Assembly: GCA_052084925.1 (NCBI GenBank)
Contig: JBQDEV010000002.1
Location: 186,001 to 250,000, forward strand
Direction: 5' to 3'
DNA: 64,000 nucleotides
Source: CmP2 sp052084925
GTDB taxonomy: Bacteria > Actinomycetota > Actinomycetes > Actinomycetales > Micrococcaceae
Notes under the pieces: model-generated
The model's input: the letters and a program-made list of their open reading frames with translations, nothing else
Database searches by the model: none
What the model was told of the DNA's origin: nothing
Position numbers and translations under genes: made by a program
Shown: piece by piece, positions 18,025 to 27,676 of the stretch
Position numbering within the stretch: the stretch's first letter is position 1
Layout: the number at the start of each line of letters is the position of its first letter

Positions 18025-20445
18025 ATGTCTTCATTCCGCCGCCGCGCGGGCGCCGCCGCACCGATCGTGGTGCTGGCGCTGATCATTCCGCCCGCCAGTG
18101 CCCTGGCCGACACCACCGAACAGCCCGGTACACCCGATGACACCTCCGGTGCGACCACCTCGCTGACGCTGCTGAACTTCAACGACTTCCACGGTCGGCT
18201 CAACGACACCGGCCTGGCGATGGCGAAGAACATCGTGACCGAGCGCGAGGCGAACCCCAATTCGGTGCTGATCTCCGCCGGTGACAATGTGGGCGGCACC
18301 CTGTTCGTCTCCTCCGCCAGTGACGACAACCCGACCCTGGACTTTCTGAATGTGCTGGGCCTGCAGGCCTCCGCCCTGGGCAACCACGAATTCGACAAGG
18401 GCCAGGACGACCTCAACGACCGCATCCTGGAGCGCGCCGAGTTCCCGTACCTGGGCGCCAATGTGCTGGGATCCGACGGCGAGCCGGCCTATGAGCCCTA
18501 CACGTTGCTGGAGACCGAATCCGGCCACACCGTCGCCGTCATCGGCGCCGTGACCCCCGAGACCACGACGCTCGTCAGCCCCGCGGGCATCGGCGGTCTG
18601 AGCTTCCAAGATCCGGTGGAGCACGTGAACCGCTACGCCGAGGCGCTGTCGGATGGCGACGACGCCAACGGCGAGGCGGACATCATCGTCGCCTCGTACC
18701 ACGAGGGTGTGAACCAGTCCGACCCGCAGAACGACCCGCTAGTCACGGACACCCATGCCGCCGTCGACGTGATCTTCACCGGGCACACCCACCAGGAGTA
18801 CATCATCGACGCGCCGGTCCCCGGTGACGCCGAGCGCACCCGTCCGATCATGCAGTCCGGCGAGTACGCGGAGAACCTGGCCAAGGTGGACCTGGAGCTC
18901 GATGAAAACGGCGACGTCGTCGGCCATGACGCGTCGAATCTGGGCTCGTCGGTGCCCGAGTCCGGCACCGAGGAATACGCGCAGTTCGAGCAGGAGATCG
19001 CGGCGAACCCCACCCTGGCCCAGCTGAGCCAGATCATCACCGACGCTGAAGCCGTGGCTGATGAGGTGGGCAGCGTCGAGATGGGCACCATTCAGGACTA
19101 TGTGACCACCGGCATTCGTGACGGCGAGTCCGGCACCTCCTTCGACCAGCGGGACCTGGAATCCACCATGGGACACCTGGTAGCCGATGCCTGGCTCTAC
19201 GCGGCGAACCAGACCGAGGCCGGCGCCGGCGCGGTGGACTTCGGCATGGTCAACCCCGGCGGGTTGCGCGACGAGTTCCCGGGCGGGCTGCGCGGGGATC
19301 AGTCCCTGGCGGTTCCGGCGCCGCTCACCGTGGCCCAGGCGGTGGGTGTCAACCCGTTTGCGAACACGCTGTTCCTGGTGGACATCACCGGCGCCCAGCT
19401 GCGTGAGGCGCTCGAGCAGCAATGGCAGACCTCGGCCGACGGTGCGGTGCCCTCGCGTCCTTACCTGCAGCTCGGGCTCTCGGATAACGTCCGCTACACC
19501 TACACCTCCGGGGTGCGGACCTCCAGCGACGACACCGTGGGGCACGACACCCGGGGCGAGAACGTCGATCAGATCTGGGTGAACGAGATCCCGGTGCTCG
19601 ACGACGACATCTTCACCGTGGCCGTGCCTAGTTTCCTGGCCGCCGGCGGCGACAACTTCCGCGCCCTGGCCAATGGCCAGAACCACCGCGACACCGGTCT
19701 GATCGATACGGACGCCTTCCAGGATTACGTGGAGAACGGGCTCGACGGCGAGGTTGGTCCGCGGTTCAACAAGCAGGCGGTCCAGCTCGGCGAGTTTGCC
19801 GAGCAGTACGACGTCGACGGCGAACTGACCCTGAACCTGGCCGATCTGGATGTGTCGTCCTTCGGCGCGCAGGGTGTGCAGGAGCTGAGCGTGAGCATCG
19901 CCGCCTACCCCGGTGACGATGCCCGTGATGAGGTCGCTGACGCCGATTTCCAGGAGCTGGGCACCGTGGAGGTGGACACTGAGTCCGCCACGGCAGCGGT
20001 GACGCTGAACCTGGCCGAGGCCGAGCTGTCTGCGGGTATCCACGTGCTGCGCCTGGCCGATGAAGTGACCGGTACCGTGATCACCCGGACCGTGGAACTG
20101 ATTGGAAGCACCGACGACGCGACCGATGGCGCGACGGATGGTGCCACTGACGGTGCGACCGATGGCGTGACTGACGGCGCGACCGATGAGGCTACGGACG
20201 GTGCATCCGATGGTGCGACGGACTCGCCCTCATCCACGCAGAGCGCGGGCACCGATGGTTCGGGCAGCACCGGTGGTTCCGGCGGCTCCGACGGTTCAGG
20301 GGACGCCGGGCAGGATGTCTCGAAGGACCGGGACGGCGCCCTGGCCGCCACCGGTGCTGAGATCGCCGGGCTGGCCCTGGGCGGTCTGCTGATCCTCGGC
20401 GCCGGTATCGCCCTGTTCGTGGCCCGCCGCCGCAGCGCTCACTGA
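18025..20445 (+). CDS. Cell-wall-anchored bifunctional UDP-sugar hydrolase/5'-nucleotidase
   Basis: Extracellular nucleotide scavenging enzyme of 806 residues. After the signal peptide (residues 1-29, ending ASALAD), a calcineurin-like domain shows LLNFNDFHGRL, SAGDN, ALGNHEFDKG and FTGHTHQE. A 5'-nucleotidase C-terminal domain follows, with MVNPGGLRDEFPGG. Residues 695-735 are imperfect DGATDGA repeats. The C-terminus is a sortase signal: LAATG, a hydrophobic helix, then RRRSAH. LAxTG suggests a class E sortase. The upstream region holds GAGTCACTGACTC (17993-18005), a perfect palindrome between a TAGGGT box and the start. GAAGGAG is the ribosome site. Confidence 0.93.
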   Translation: MSSFRRRAGAAAPIVVLALIIPPASALADTTEQPGTPDDTSGATTSLTLLNFNDFHGRLNDTGLAMAKNIVTEREANPNSVLISAGDNVGGTLFVSSASDDNPTLDFLNVLGLQASALGNHEFDKGQDDLNDRILERAEFPYLGANVLGSDGEPAYEPYTLLETESGHTVAVIGAVTPETTTLVSPAGIGGLSFQDPVEHVNRYAEALSDGDDANGEADIIVASYHEGVNQSDPQNDPLVTDTHAAVDVIFTGHTHQEYIIDAPVPGDAERTRPIMQSGEYAENLAKVDLELDENGDVVGHDASNLGSSVPESGTEEYAQFEQEIAANPTLAQLSQIITDAEAVADEVGSVEMGTIQDYVTTGIRDGESGTSFDQRDLESTMGHLVADAWLYAANQTEAGAGAVDFGMVNPGGLRDEFPGGLRGDQSLAVPAPLTVAQAVGVNPFANTLFLVDITGAQLREALEQQWQTSADGAVPSRPYLQLGLSDNVRYTYTSGVRTSSDDTVGHDTRGENVDQIWVNEIPVLDDDIFTVAVPSFLAAGGDNFRALANGQNHRDTGLIDTDAFQDYVENGLDGEVGPRFNKQAVQLGEFAEQYDVDGELTLNLADLDVSSFGAQGVQELSVSIAAYPGDDARDEVADADFQELGTVEVDTESATAAVTLNLAEAELSAGIHVLRLADEVTGTVITRTVELIGSTDDATDGATDGATDGATDGVTDGATDEATDGASDGATDSPSSTQSAGTDGSGSTGGSGGSDGSGDAGQDVSKDRDGALAATGAEIAGLALGGLLILGAGIALFVARRRSAH

Positions 20446-20670
20446 GTGGGCTGACCCAACACCACAGCGGGGGGGGGCGGGGGGGGGGGGCGCCGGGGCC
20501 CCCCCCGGGGGGGGGTGTGGGGGGGGGGGGGGGGGGAGAAGAGGGNNNNNNNNNNGCGGGTATGGCCGTGTTGGGGCCCCGCCGCCGCCGCGCTCACGGG
20601 GGGGGCTGCCCAAACCCCCCTGGGGGGGCCGCCGGTTCCTTGCTCCGGCGGCCCCCGCTGCGTTGGTGGT
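20446..20670. other. Assembly gap (20546-20555) in damaged, partly duplicated sequence
   Basis: From about 20470 the sequence is mostly runs of G with a few C runs, then 10 N. The bases after the gap (20556-20615) are a corrupted copy of 20402-20462, the nucleotidase 3' end: both read roughly as GTATnGCCnTGTT and GCCCGCCGCCGC followed by GCGCTCAC. This is two ends of one locus failing to merge, not real repeat DNA. No gene should be called here, and the distance across the gap is unreliable. Confidence 0.85.
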
Positions 20671-20913
20671 TCAGTCGTCGGTGTCGTCTGAATCTGCGGT
20701 GATTTGCAAACGCTCGTCACCGAAGGAGATGACGTCACCGGGATGTAGCTGACGGCCGCGGCGTACCTCGACCTCGCCGTTCACGGAGACCTCCCCGTGC
20801 TCAATCACGTGCCGGGCGTGCACGCCGTCCTCCACCACATTGGCCAGCTTCAGGGCCTGGCCCAGGCGGATCATCTCGTCGCGGATCGGGACCTGCTGCG
20901 TTTCATCGCTCAT
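20671..20913 (-). CDS. S4 RNA-binding domain protein
   Basis: A small 80-residue protein built almost entirely of an S4 fold: MIRLGQALKLANVVEDG, HARHVIEHGEVSVNGEVEVRRGRQLHPGDVI. It resembles YbcJ-type proteins thought to bind structured RNA, including rRNA. It is encoded divergently from glyQS. The longer open frame upstream of 20913 lacks coding character. Confidence 0.85.
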   Translation of the reverse strand: MSDETQQVPIRDEMIRLGQALKLANVVEDGVHARHVIEHGEVSVNGEVEVRRGRQLHPGDVISFGDERLQITADSDDTDD

Positions 20914-21075
20914 GCACCCATTGTTGCAGGCGGGTTGGTCCAGGCACGCCGCCTCCGCACCGAGACGAGCAAAGTCGGTGCCGCCACGTAGACTGGGGCG
21001 GTGACGGCGGGATTCGTCGTCGTCATGTGTTCGACCCTGAACGTGACCCACCGAAGACACGGAAGTGATAGATCT

Positions 21076-22455
21076 ATGGCTGCACCGTCCACTCTCGACC
21101 AGGTGATCTCTCTGGCCAAGCGCCGGGGATTCGTGTTCCAGGCCGGTGAGATCTACGGCGGTTCGCGCTCGGCGTGGGATTACGGACCGCTCGGCGTGGA
21201 GCTGAAGGAGAACATCAAGCAGCAGTGGTGGAACACCTTCGTGCGCTCCCGTGCGGACATGGTGGGACTGGACTCCTCTATCATCCTGCCCCGCGATGTG
21301 TGGAAGGCTTCCGGGCACGTGGAGACCTTCACCGATCCGCTGATCGAGTGCACCTCCTGCCACCGGCGTCATCGGCAGGATCACCTGCAGGAGGCCTACC
21401 AGGCGAAGAAGGGCACCTGGCCGGAGACCATGGACGACGTCGTCTGCCCCGACTGCGGCACCCGCGGCAAGTGGACCGAGCCGCAGTTATTCTCCGGGCT
21501 GGTCAAGACCTACCTCGGCCCCGTGGACAACGAAGAGGGCCTGCATTACATGCGCCCGGAGACCGCACAGGGCATCTTCGTGAACTTCCTGAACGTGGTC
21601 AACGCCGCGCGCAAGAAGCCGCCGTTCGGCATCGGCCAGATCGGTAAGGCGTTCCGCAACGAGATCACCCCCGGCAATTTCATCTTCCGCACCCGCGAGT
21701 TCGAGCAGATGGAAATCGAGTACTTCGTGCACCCGGACGAGGCCGGCACCCACTTCGACACCTGGGTTGAGGACTGCTGGAACTGGTTCGTGGATCTGGG
21801 CATCAACCCGGACCACCTGCGCAAGTTCGATGTGCCCGCCGACGAGCGCGCCCACTACTCCGACGGCACCATCGACCTCGAGTATCGGTTCGGGTTCCAG
21901 GGGTCGGAATGGGGCGAGCTGATGGGCATCGCCAACCGCACTGACTATGACCTCTCCCAGCACACCGAGCACTCCGGCACGAAGATGCAGTACTTCGACC
22001 AGGGCTCCGGGGAGCGCTACACCCCCTACGTGATCGAGCCGAGCTTCGGGCTCACCCGCTCGATGATGGCGTTTTTGGTGGACGCCTATGCGGAGGACGA
22101 GGCGCCGAACACCAAAGGCGGGGTGGACGTGCGCACCGTGCTGAAGCTGGATCCGCGGCTGGCTCCGGTGAAGGCGGCGGTGCTACCGCTGTCCAAGAAG
22201 GAGGAGCTGGCGCCGACCGCCCAGAACCTGGCCGCGGAGCTGCGCAAGAACTGGAACATCGACTACGACGAGTCCGGGGCGATCGGTCGCCGGTACCGCC
22301 GTCAGGATGAGATCGGCACCCCCTTCTGCATCACCGTGGACTTCGACACCCTGGAGGATCAGGCGGTGACCATCCGTGAGCGCGACACCATGAACCAGGA
22401 GCGCGTGGGGCTGACCCAGGTGCGCGGCTGGCTGGCGGAGCGCCTGAGCCGATGA
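21076..22455 (+). CDS. glyQS: Glycyl-tRNA synthetase (single-chain, class II)
   Basis: Charges tRNA-Gly. At 459 aa it matches the alpha2-type enzyme. It opens STLDQVISLAKRRGFVFQAGEIYGG, carries the class II motifs RPETAQGIFVNF and FRNEITPGNFIFRTREFEQMEIEYF, and has C-terminal anticodon-binding sequence. A zinc-type pair CTSCHRRHRQDH and CPDCG lies at 85-140. ATG 21076 gives the standard N-terminus; an in-frame GTG at 21001 would add 25 unrelated residues. It overlaps the next gene by 4 bp. Confidence 0.96.
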   Translation: MAAPSTLDQVISLAKRRGFVFQAGEIYGGSRSAWDYGPLGVELKENIKQQWWNTFVRSRADMVGLDSSIILPRDVWKASGHVETFTDPLIECTSCHRRHRQDHLQEAYQAKKGTWPETMDDVVCPDCGTRGKWTEPQLFSGLVKTYLGPVDNEEGLHYMRPETAQGIFVNFLNVVNAARKKPPFGIGQIGKAFRNEITPGNFIFRTREFEQMEIEYFVHPDEAGTHFDTWVEDCWNWFVDLGINPDHLRKFDVPADERAHYSDGTIDLEYRFGFQGSEWGELMGIANRTDYDLSQHTEHSGTKMQYFDQGSGERYTPYVIEPSFGLTRSMMAFLVDAYAEDEAPNTKGGVDVRTVLKLDPRLAPVKAAVLPLSKKEELAPTAQNLAAELRKNWNIDYDESGAIGRRYRRQDEIGTPFCITVDFDTLEDQAVTIRERDTMNQERVGLTQVRGWLAERLSR

Positions 22456-23369
22456 GCATCGAGCTGCGCCGCTGGCAGGAAGGCGACGACCTGCGCCTGC
22501 TGGAGATCTTCGGCGACGCCGAGAACCCGCAACAGCACCAGGATCGGGCCATGCTGCGGGAAGAATCGGAGAAGCCCTTCACCCGCTGCCTGGTGGCTGA
22601 GGACGACGGCGTGCCGGTCGCCGCGGCGGTCGTTTACGCCTCGGCCGTGCACCCGCAGCGACTCTGGTTCTACGCGGAGACCGCCGTCGCTGAACGGCGT
22701 CGGGGGATCGCCACCCGCCTGCTGAGTGCGCTGCGAGAGGAGATCTCCGCCACCTCGGTCGACGTGCCCTCCGCCCTGAAGGCCCGGTTCGCCGAGCCCT
22801 CGGAAGCGTCGTCGGGGTTCCTGACGACGCACGGCTTCGCTCCGATCCAGACCTCGCGCCGGATTGTGGTGGGGCCGGGCTCGCTGGCGGTGCCCGAATT
22901 CACCGAGGACGGACTGCAGCTGCAGGACCTGGCCACCGGTTCGGTGGAACTGACGGGCATGGTGCAGCGCTTCTATGAGGCCACCCATGCGTGGGATCCG
23001 ACGCAGGTGTCCCTGGGGCGGATCCAGCAGCTGCTGCTGGCCCCGGAGACCGGGGCCGGGGGAGCGGTGGTCTTGCGCGACCGCCCCCAGCACGAGGGTG
23101 GGCGGATCCTCTCGTTCGCGGTGTCCTACTCGGCATTGCGCGACGACGAGCACGTCACTGAGGTGCTGCTGGGCTGGAACCCGGACCTCGCCGAGGCCGA
23201 GGCACAGTTCGCCCTGGCGAGCCTGCTGGGCATGCTCACCGCACAGCATCCGGTGGAGCTGGAGGTCGATGAGTCCATGGTCCCGCTGCTGCCCATCATC
23301 GAGGGCCTGCTGCACACCGGCCACGCCCGGGAGGCACTGACCACCAGGATCCTCGCCACCGATGCCTGA
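22452..23369 (+). CDS. GNAT-family N-acetyltransferase
   Basis: A 305-residue acyltransferase. The acetyl-CoA-binding loop is VAERRRGIATRLLSAL at about residues 76-91. The rest resembles a second, degenerate GNAT-like half. It overlaps glyQS by ATGA and the YibE/F gene by 8 bp, so the three are probably co-transcribed. The substrate is not evident. Confidence 0.82.
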   Translation: MSIELRRWQEGDDLRLLEIFGDAENPQQHQDRAMLREESEKPFTRCLVAEDDGVPVAAAVVYASAVHPQRLWFYAETAVAERRRGIATRLLSALREEISATSVDVPSALKARFAEPSEASSGFLTTHGFAPIQTSRRIVVGPGSLAVPEFTEDGLQLQDLATGSVELTGMVQRFYEATHAWDPTQVSLGRIQQLLLAPETGAGGAVVLRDRPQHEGGRILSFAVSYSALRDDEHVTEVLLGWNPDLAEAEAQFALASLLGMLTAQHPVELEVDESMVPLLPIIEGLLHTGHAREALTTRILATDA

Positions 23370-24768
23370 GCGGGACGAGGACCAGCACGGCCATGAGGGC
23401 CACGGGCACGGGCTGCCCGCTGGTCCCTCGGCCGACCGCCTGCTCGGCGGGAGCCGGTCCTCGCGTCGTCGGGTCACGGTGGCCCTCACCGCCATTCTCG
23501 CACCGCTGACCGTGCTGCTCATCGGGGCGATGATCGCGCTGTGGCCCTCCGGGTCCTACCAGGAGCTCTCGCTGGACAACCCCTACGGCACGGCCGAGGG
23601 GTTCAGCATGGTCAACGCCACCGTCACCGACACCCTGCCGCGCGACTGTACCGGTCAGACCGGAGTGCTCGACACCTCCGAAGGCACCACCACGCAGATG
23701 CCCGATGGCACCGAACTCTCGTGCATCTACGCGGTGGTGCAACTCGACGAGAGCGCCGATCTACCCGACGACGCCCACGACCAGGCCTATGTGGAGGTGC
23801 CCCCGGACATCACCGCCTCCATGGACGTGGAGGCCGGGGACCGGTTGCGAGTGATCACCCTCAACGGTCTCTCGGAGATCGAGGGGTACGAGGAGGCGGT
23901 GTTCGTCGACTTCCAGCGCACCATGCCGGTGGCGCTACTCGCCGGACTCTACGCCCTGGTGGTGCTGGCGGTGGCCCGCTGGCGCGGACTGCGCTCGATC
24001 GTCGGGCTGGTGCTCTCCTTCACCGTCATCTTCGGCTTCATGATCCCGTCGCTGCTCGAGGGGGGTCCGCCCCTATGGGTTGGGCTGGTGGGCTGCTGCC
24101 TGATCATGGTGGTGGTGCTCTACTTCGCTCACGGCTTCTCCTTGCGCACGACGACGGCGCTACTGGGCACCTTGCTCGGATTGGGGCTCACCGCCCTGCT
24201 CGCACTGTGGGGCACAGAAGCTGCCTATCTGGTCGGGCTGGGGGAGGAATACTCCTACATCCTGGCGTCGGTGGTTCCCGAGGTCCGGCTCTCCGGGATC
24301 GTGCTGTGCGGTCTGCTGATTGCCGGGCTGGGTGTGCTCAACGACGTCACCATCACCCAGTCCTCGGCGGTGTGGGAACTGCAAGCCGCGAACCCGAAAA
24401 CCTCACCGCGTGATTTGTTCGCCGCGGGCATGCGCATCGGCCGCGACCACATCGCCTCCACCGTCTACACCATCGCCTTCGCCTACGCGGGGGCGGCCAT
24501 GCCGGCCCTGATGGTGATCTCCCTGTACGACCGTTCCTTGCTGGAGACGCTGACCTCGGGGGAAATGGTGGAGGAAGTGGTGCGGATCCTGATCGGCTCG
24601 ATCGGGCTGGTGCTGGCAATCCCGATCACCACCGGAATCGCCGTCGTCGTCGCTAAAGCGGTGGCCAAAGACGACGAGGCCCGACCGCACTGGCAGACCG
24701 CGGAAGAAATTGAACTCCAGGCTCCCGAAGACGCTTCCGAGGCGTCTTCTCAAAAGGGGACACGATAA
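23362..24768 (+). CDS. YibE/F-like membrane protein
   Basis: A 468-residue integral membrane protein. After a His/Gly-rich cytoplasmic N-terminus and one membrane segment comes a large extracytoplasmic domain (about 60-190), followed by seven or more helices. The segments GVLNDVTITQSSAVWEL and GRDHIASTVYTIAFAYAGAA are hallmarks of the YibE/F family. The function of this family is unknown. It is translationally coupled to the GNAT gene. Confidence 0.88.
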   Translation: MPERDEDQHGHEGHGHGLPAGPSADRLLGGSRSSRRRVTVALTAILAPLTVLLIGAMIALWPSGSYQELSLDNPYGTAEGFSMVNATVTDTLPRDCTGQTGVLDTSEGTTTQMPDGTELSCIYAVVQLDESADLPDDAHDQAYVEVPPDITASMDVEAGDRLRVITLNGLSEIEGYEEAVFVDFQRTMPVALLAGLYALVVLAVARWRGLRSIVGLVLSFTVIFGFMIPSLLEGGPPLWVGLVGCCLIMVVVLYFAHGFSLRTTTALLGTLLGLGLTALLALWGTEAAYLVGLGEEYSYILASVVPEVRLSGIVLCGLLIAGLGVLNDVTITQSSAVWELQAANPKTSPRDLFAAGMRIGRDHIASTVYTIAFAYAGAAMPALMVISLYDRSLLETLTSGEMVEEVVRILIGSIGLVLAIPITTGIAVVVAKAVAKDDEARPHWQTAEEIELQAPEDASEASSQKGTR

Positions 24769-24846
24769 GCATCGCGCGATCTTTGTGACCCCGAGTAGTG
24801 TGGATCACAGTGCAGGACCCACATCGTTTCCGGTCAAGGAGTCGTC

Positions 24847-25998
24847 ATGAGCCAAGCAGCTTACATTGTTGATGCAGTGCGAACCCCGGTGGGCCGCCGC
24901 AAGGGCGCCCTGTCGCAGGTCCACCCCCTGGACCTGGCTGCGGTGCCGATCCGGGCGCTGATTGAGCGCATCGGTGTCCACACCGACGACTATGACGAGG
25001 TCATCCTCGGGTGCATCGATCAGATTGGTCCACAGTCCTTCGACATCGCCCGCAACGCCTGGCTGGCCGCCGGCGGCTCGGAAGGCGTTCCCGGCACCAC
25101 GATCGACCGGCAGTGCGGATCCGGCCAGCAGGCGGTGCATTATGCAGCCCAGGCGGTGATGTCGGGCACCAGTGATCTGGTGGTAGCCGGCGGGGTGCAG
25201 GCCATGTCCACGGTGCCACTAGGATCGGCCAACGTCATCATGAAGGACCAGGGCTTCCCGACCCCGTTCACCGGCTCGACTGCCTGGCAGGAGCGCTATG
25301 GGGACCAGGAGATCTCGCAGTTCCGGGGCGTGGAGATCATCGCCGAGCGCTGGGAGTTCACCCGCGCCCAGGTGGAGGAGTACGCGGTGGAATCGCACCG
25401 CCGTGCCCTAGCAGCCCAGGCGGCGGGGGTGTTCCGCGACGAGATCGTTCCGGTCGGTGAGGCTCACACAGATGAGGGGCCACGGGAACCGGACCTGGCG
25501 AAAATGGCGCAGTTGGAGCCGATCCGTCCCGGGGGAGTGCACACGGCGGCTTCCGCATCCCAGATCTCCGACGGCGCGGCGGTGCTCGCGATCGCCTCGG
25601 AACGCGCCGTGGAAGAGCACGGGCTGACGGCGCGGGCCCGAATCCATCACCTTTCGGCCCGCGGCGACGACCCGGTGGCGATGCTCACCGCCCCGATCCG
25701 GGCGACCCGGTACGCGCTGGAGAAGACGGGCATGTCGATCGATAATTTCGACGTCATCGAGATCAACGAGGCTTTCGCGGCCGTGGTGTTGGCGTGGCAG
25801 CAAGAGCTACAGCCCGATCCTCAGAAGGTGAATCCGCGTGGGGGCGCGATCGCGCTGGGGCACCCGATCGGCGCGACCGGAGCCCGGTTGATGACCACCC
25901 TGCTGCACACCCTGGAATCCACGGGCGGCCGGTTCGGATTGCAGACCATGTGCGAAGGTGGGGGCCAGGCCAACGTCACCATCATCGAGCGGCTCTGA
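24847..25998 (+). CDS. Acetyl-CoA C-acyltransferase (thiolase)
   Basis: Thiolytic cleavage of 3-ketoacyl-CoA, or condensation of acyl-CoAs. The 383 residues contain all thiolase catalytic elements: nucleophile Cys in IDRQCGSGQQA (about residue 90), NEAFAAV, GHPIGATGAR (His), and QTMCEGGGQANV (second Cys). The shape recalls FadA5-like degradative thiolases, but no other beta-oxidation genes adjoin it. AAGGAG precedes the ATG, and TAGTGT upstream is a possible -10. It converges on the 26012 gene with 13 bp between the stops. Confidence 0.92.
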   Translation: MSQAAYIVDAVRTPVGRRKGALSQVHPLDLAAVPIRALIERIGVHTDDYDEVILGCIDQIGPQSFDIARNAWLAAGGSEGVPGTTIDRQCGSGQQAVHYAAQAVMSGTSDLVVAGGVQAMSTVPLGSANVIMKDQGFPTPFTGSTAWQERYGDQEISQFRGVEIIAERWEFTRAQVEEYAVESHRRALAAQAAGVFRDEIVPVGEAHTDEGPREPDLAKMAQLEPIRPGGVHTAASASQISDGAAVLAIASERAVEEHGLTARARIHHLSARGDDPVAMLTAPIRATRYALEKTGMSIDNFDVIEINEAFAAVVLAWQQELQPDPQKVNPRGGAIALGHPIGATGARLMTTLLHTLESTGGRFGLQTMCEGGGQANVTIIERL

Positions 25999-26011
25999 GA
26001 GACTCAACTGC

Positions 26012-27190
26012 TCAGCGGTAGGTGGTGGGCCAGCCGGTGCGTAGCCGTGCGATCCTCCCCGTCACCTGACGTTGCAGGCGCCCAGACACCAGACCCTCAT
26101 GCAGCCCCTGCTGCAACCGTTCCTCCAGGCGCCGACCACTCGATGAGCCGAACAGCCCGGTCGGCACGGAATCCCCGAACATGCGCTGCATCGACGCCGG
26201 AAGAGACTTCATCCCCTTCGACAGTCCATCGTTCAGGCTCTGGGCCCACCCGGGTCCTGCGTTCAGGTTCACCTCGAGCCGCTCCGAGACGAGGACGAGC
26301 AGTTCGTCCTCCTCCAACTCCCGGTCCGGCCCCAGTACCACCCAGGCGGCGTTGGCAATCTCCAGGGTCGGCACGTCGTGGAGCGAAAGATCCGCGCTGC
26401 GGCCAAACGTACGGAACGCGCCCCACTGCTCGCGGCTCACCGAGGTCGGCCAGAGGAATCCCTCCTGATCGACCCGGTAGCGCTGGGTGCTCACCAGCTG
26501 CTCCAGGGCCTTCTGTGCGCGCTTCGTTACCCCGTGGGCGCTGGCTTGGTGCCGCACCGCGGTGATCACGGAGTCCCGGTGCACCGGGAACGTGGCGTCC
26601 AGGAAAGACTTCAGCGCTGCCTCGGCGCCCTGATCCTCCAGAACCGGCAGATGCGGGTACACGGCGGGACGTCCCCAGCGATGGTCGAGCATGAACTGCG
26701 CGTGCGGGAGCCGGTGGTCACCGGGACGGGTCCACCCGGTCAGCCGCACCGCGCGGTCCGTCTCCGCATAGGCGTCCTCGAGTTGCTCGACGACGAGCTC
26801 ATAGCGGTCGATCTCTTCCTCGGTGGGCGCCAGCGAGGACGCCGCGTCCGAAGAGGACCCGAGGGCCTTCTGCACCTTCTTCTGCTGCTGCGTCGTGGCC
26901 GCGGTGGTGTTGCGCTCCAGCTCAAGGCGTCGCTGCTGGGCACGCCGCAGGGTGCTGGTGAAGCCACGCACCAGGGGATTGGACCGATCCAGCCATCCGG
27001 GAGCGGCCAGTGCGCGCTGCGGATCGGTCTCCACCTGAGTCGACTCCATGGTGATCTGGTCGAAACGGCGATCCAGTTCCCGCCAGCGCTGCTGCCGATC
27101 GGTGAGCTTTCTGCGGTTCATCGTGGTGAGTGACCCCCATCCCAGGATGACGGCGAACGCGATGAGCAGCGGGATGAGCCAGAGTTCCAT
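26012..27190 (-). CDS. Membrane-anchored protein of unknown function, paralog of the 27677-28807 product
   Basis: No family is recognised. The protein has 392 residues with one N-terminal membrane helix (about 4-22) followed by a large, charged, probably cytoplasmic domain. It shares several blocks with its neighbour in the same order: DPQRALA.P.WLD.SNPLVR, LTGW...H.QF.LD.RWG.PA, GFLWP......WG.FRTFG..ADL, EIANA.W, and a C-terminal RLQR..TGRI.R.R..WP.TYR. A coiled-coil-like region lies around 85-130. It is the last gene of a three-gene minus-strand group with the small secreted protein between the paralogs. Confidence 0.75.
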   Translation of the reverse strand: MELWLIPLLIAFAVILGWGSLTTMNRRKLTDRQQRWRELDRRFDQITMESTQVETDPQRALAAPGWLDRSNPLVRGFTSTLRRAQQRRLELERNTTAATTQQQKKVQKALGSSSDAASSLAPTEEEIDRYELVVEQLEDAYAETDRAVRLTGWTRPGDHRLPHAQFMLDHRWGRPAVYPHLPVLEDQGAEAALKSFLDATFPVHRDSVITAVRHQASAHGVTKRAQKALEQLVSTQRYRVDQEGFLWPTSVSREQWGAFRTFGRSADLSLHDVPTLEIANAAWVVLGPDRELEEDELLVLVSERLEVNLNAGPGWAQSLNDGLSKGMKSLPASMQRMFGDSVPTGLFGSSSGRRLEERLQQGLHEGLVSGRLQRQVTGRIARLRTGWPTTYR

Positions 27191-27290
27191 GCTCCTCGAT
27201 GCCGTCCCTTCTCACCCGGCGAAGCCGTGCGCGTGCAGATGTCCCTCTAAGGTTAGCAACGAGAGGTCACGAGATTGGGCGCCGGAGTCG

Positions 27291-27575
27291 TTATTTCGGA
27301 GAACCGAAACGGAATTGAGTCGCGTAATGCCAGTCTGAGCCGCTCTTCAACTTGAAGCAGTTCTTGCTGATATAGGCATTGTGGAACTGACGGGCAAACT
27401 TCGTATGCTGAACGTTGCTCTGAACAAGACAAGAGACGTAGTTCTTTCCATACCAATGCTCGCGCATATTATCTGCAGAGGCCGGTGCTCCCGTACTGAG
27501 CATCAGAGCACCGGCGACGACGATCGCGGCAGCAGCTGAGACGAAACGATTTCTCTTCTTGGTTCGGGTAGACAT
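27291..27575 (-). CDS. Small secreted two-cysteine protein, unknown function
   Basis: A 94-residue product. A basic N-terminus (STRTKKRNR) and a hydrophobic stretch end at APASA, a good signal-peptidase I site. The mature peptide is about 60 residues, rich in His, Tyr, Phe, Asn and Lys, with two cysteines (VSCLV and KNCFK) that could form a disulfide. The DNA is visibly less G+C-rich than all its neighbours and its codons are unlike theirs, a sign of transfer or relaxed selection. No strong ribosome site precedes either ATG (27575 or 27584). It lies between two membrane-anchored paralogs on the same strand. A bacteriocin-like or surface-interaction role is conceivable but not shown. Confidence 0.65.
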   Translation of the reverse strand: MSTRTKKRNRFVSAAAAIVVAGALMLSTGAPASADNMREHWYGKNYVSCLVQSNVQHTKFARQFHNAYISKNCFKLKSGSDWHYATQFRFGSPK

Positions 27576-27676
27576 GTACGTCATTGAACAAGATGGCGCA
27601 TCGTGCCGCAACACTGGGTGATCTCTTGTTTTCGCCGAGAATGGATATTGTCGGACTGTGATGTCCAGCCACAGTG

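Noticed and set aside
20446..20670. Apparent repeat/low-complexity element around the N run
   Set aside because: The right flank is a corrupted copy of the left flank; this is an assembly artefact, not a mobile or repeat element.
21001..21075. N-terminal extension of glycyl-tRNA synthetase from a GTG after TAGACT
   Set aside because: The 25 added residues match nothing in the family; the GTG more likely marks the transcript start region and translation begins at 21076.
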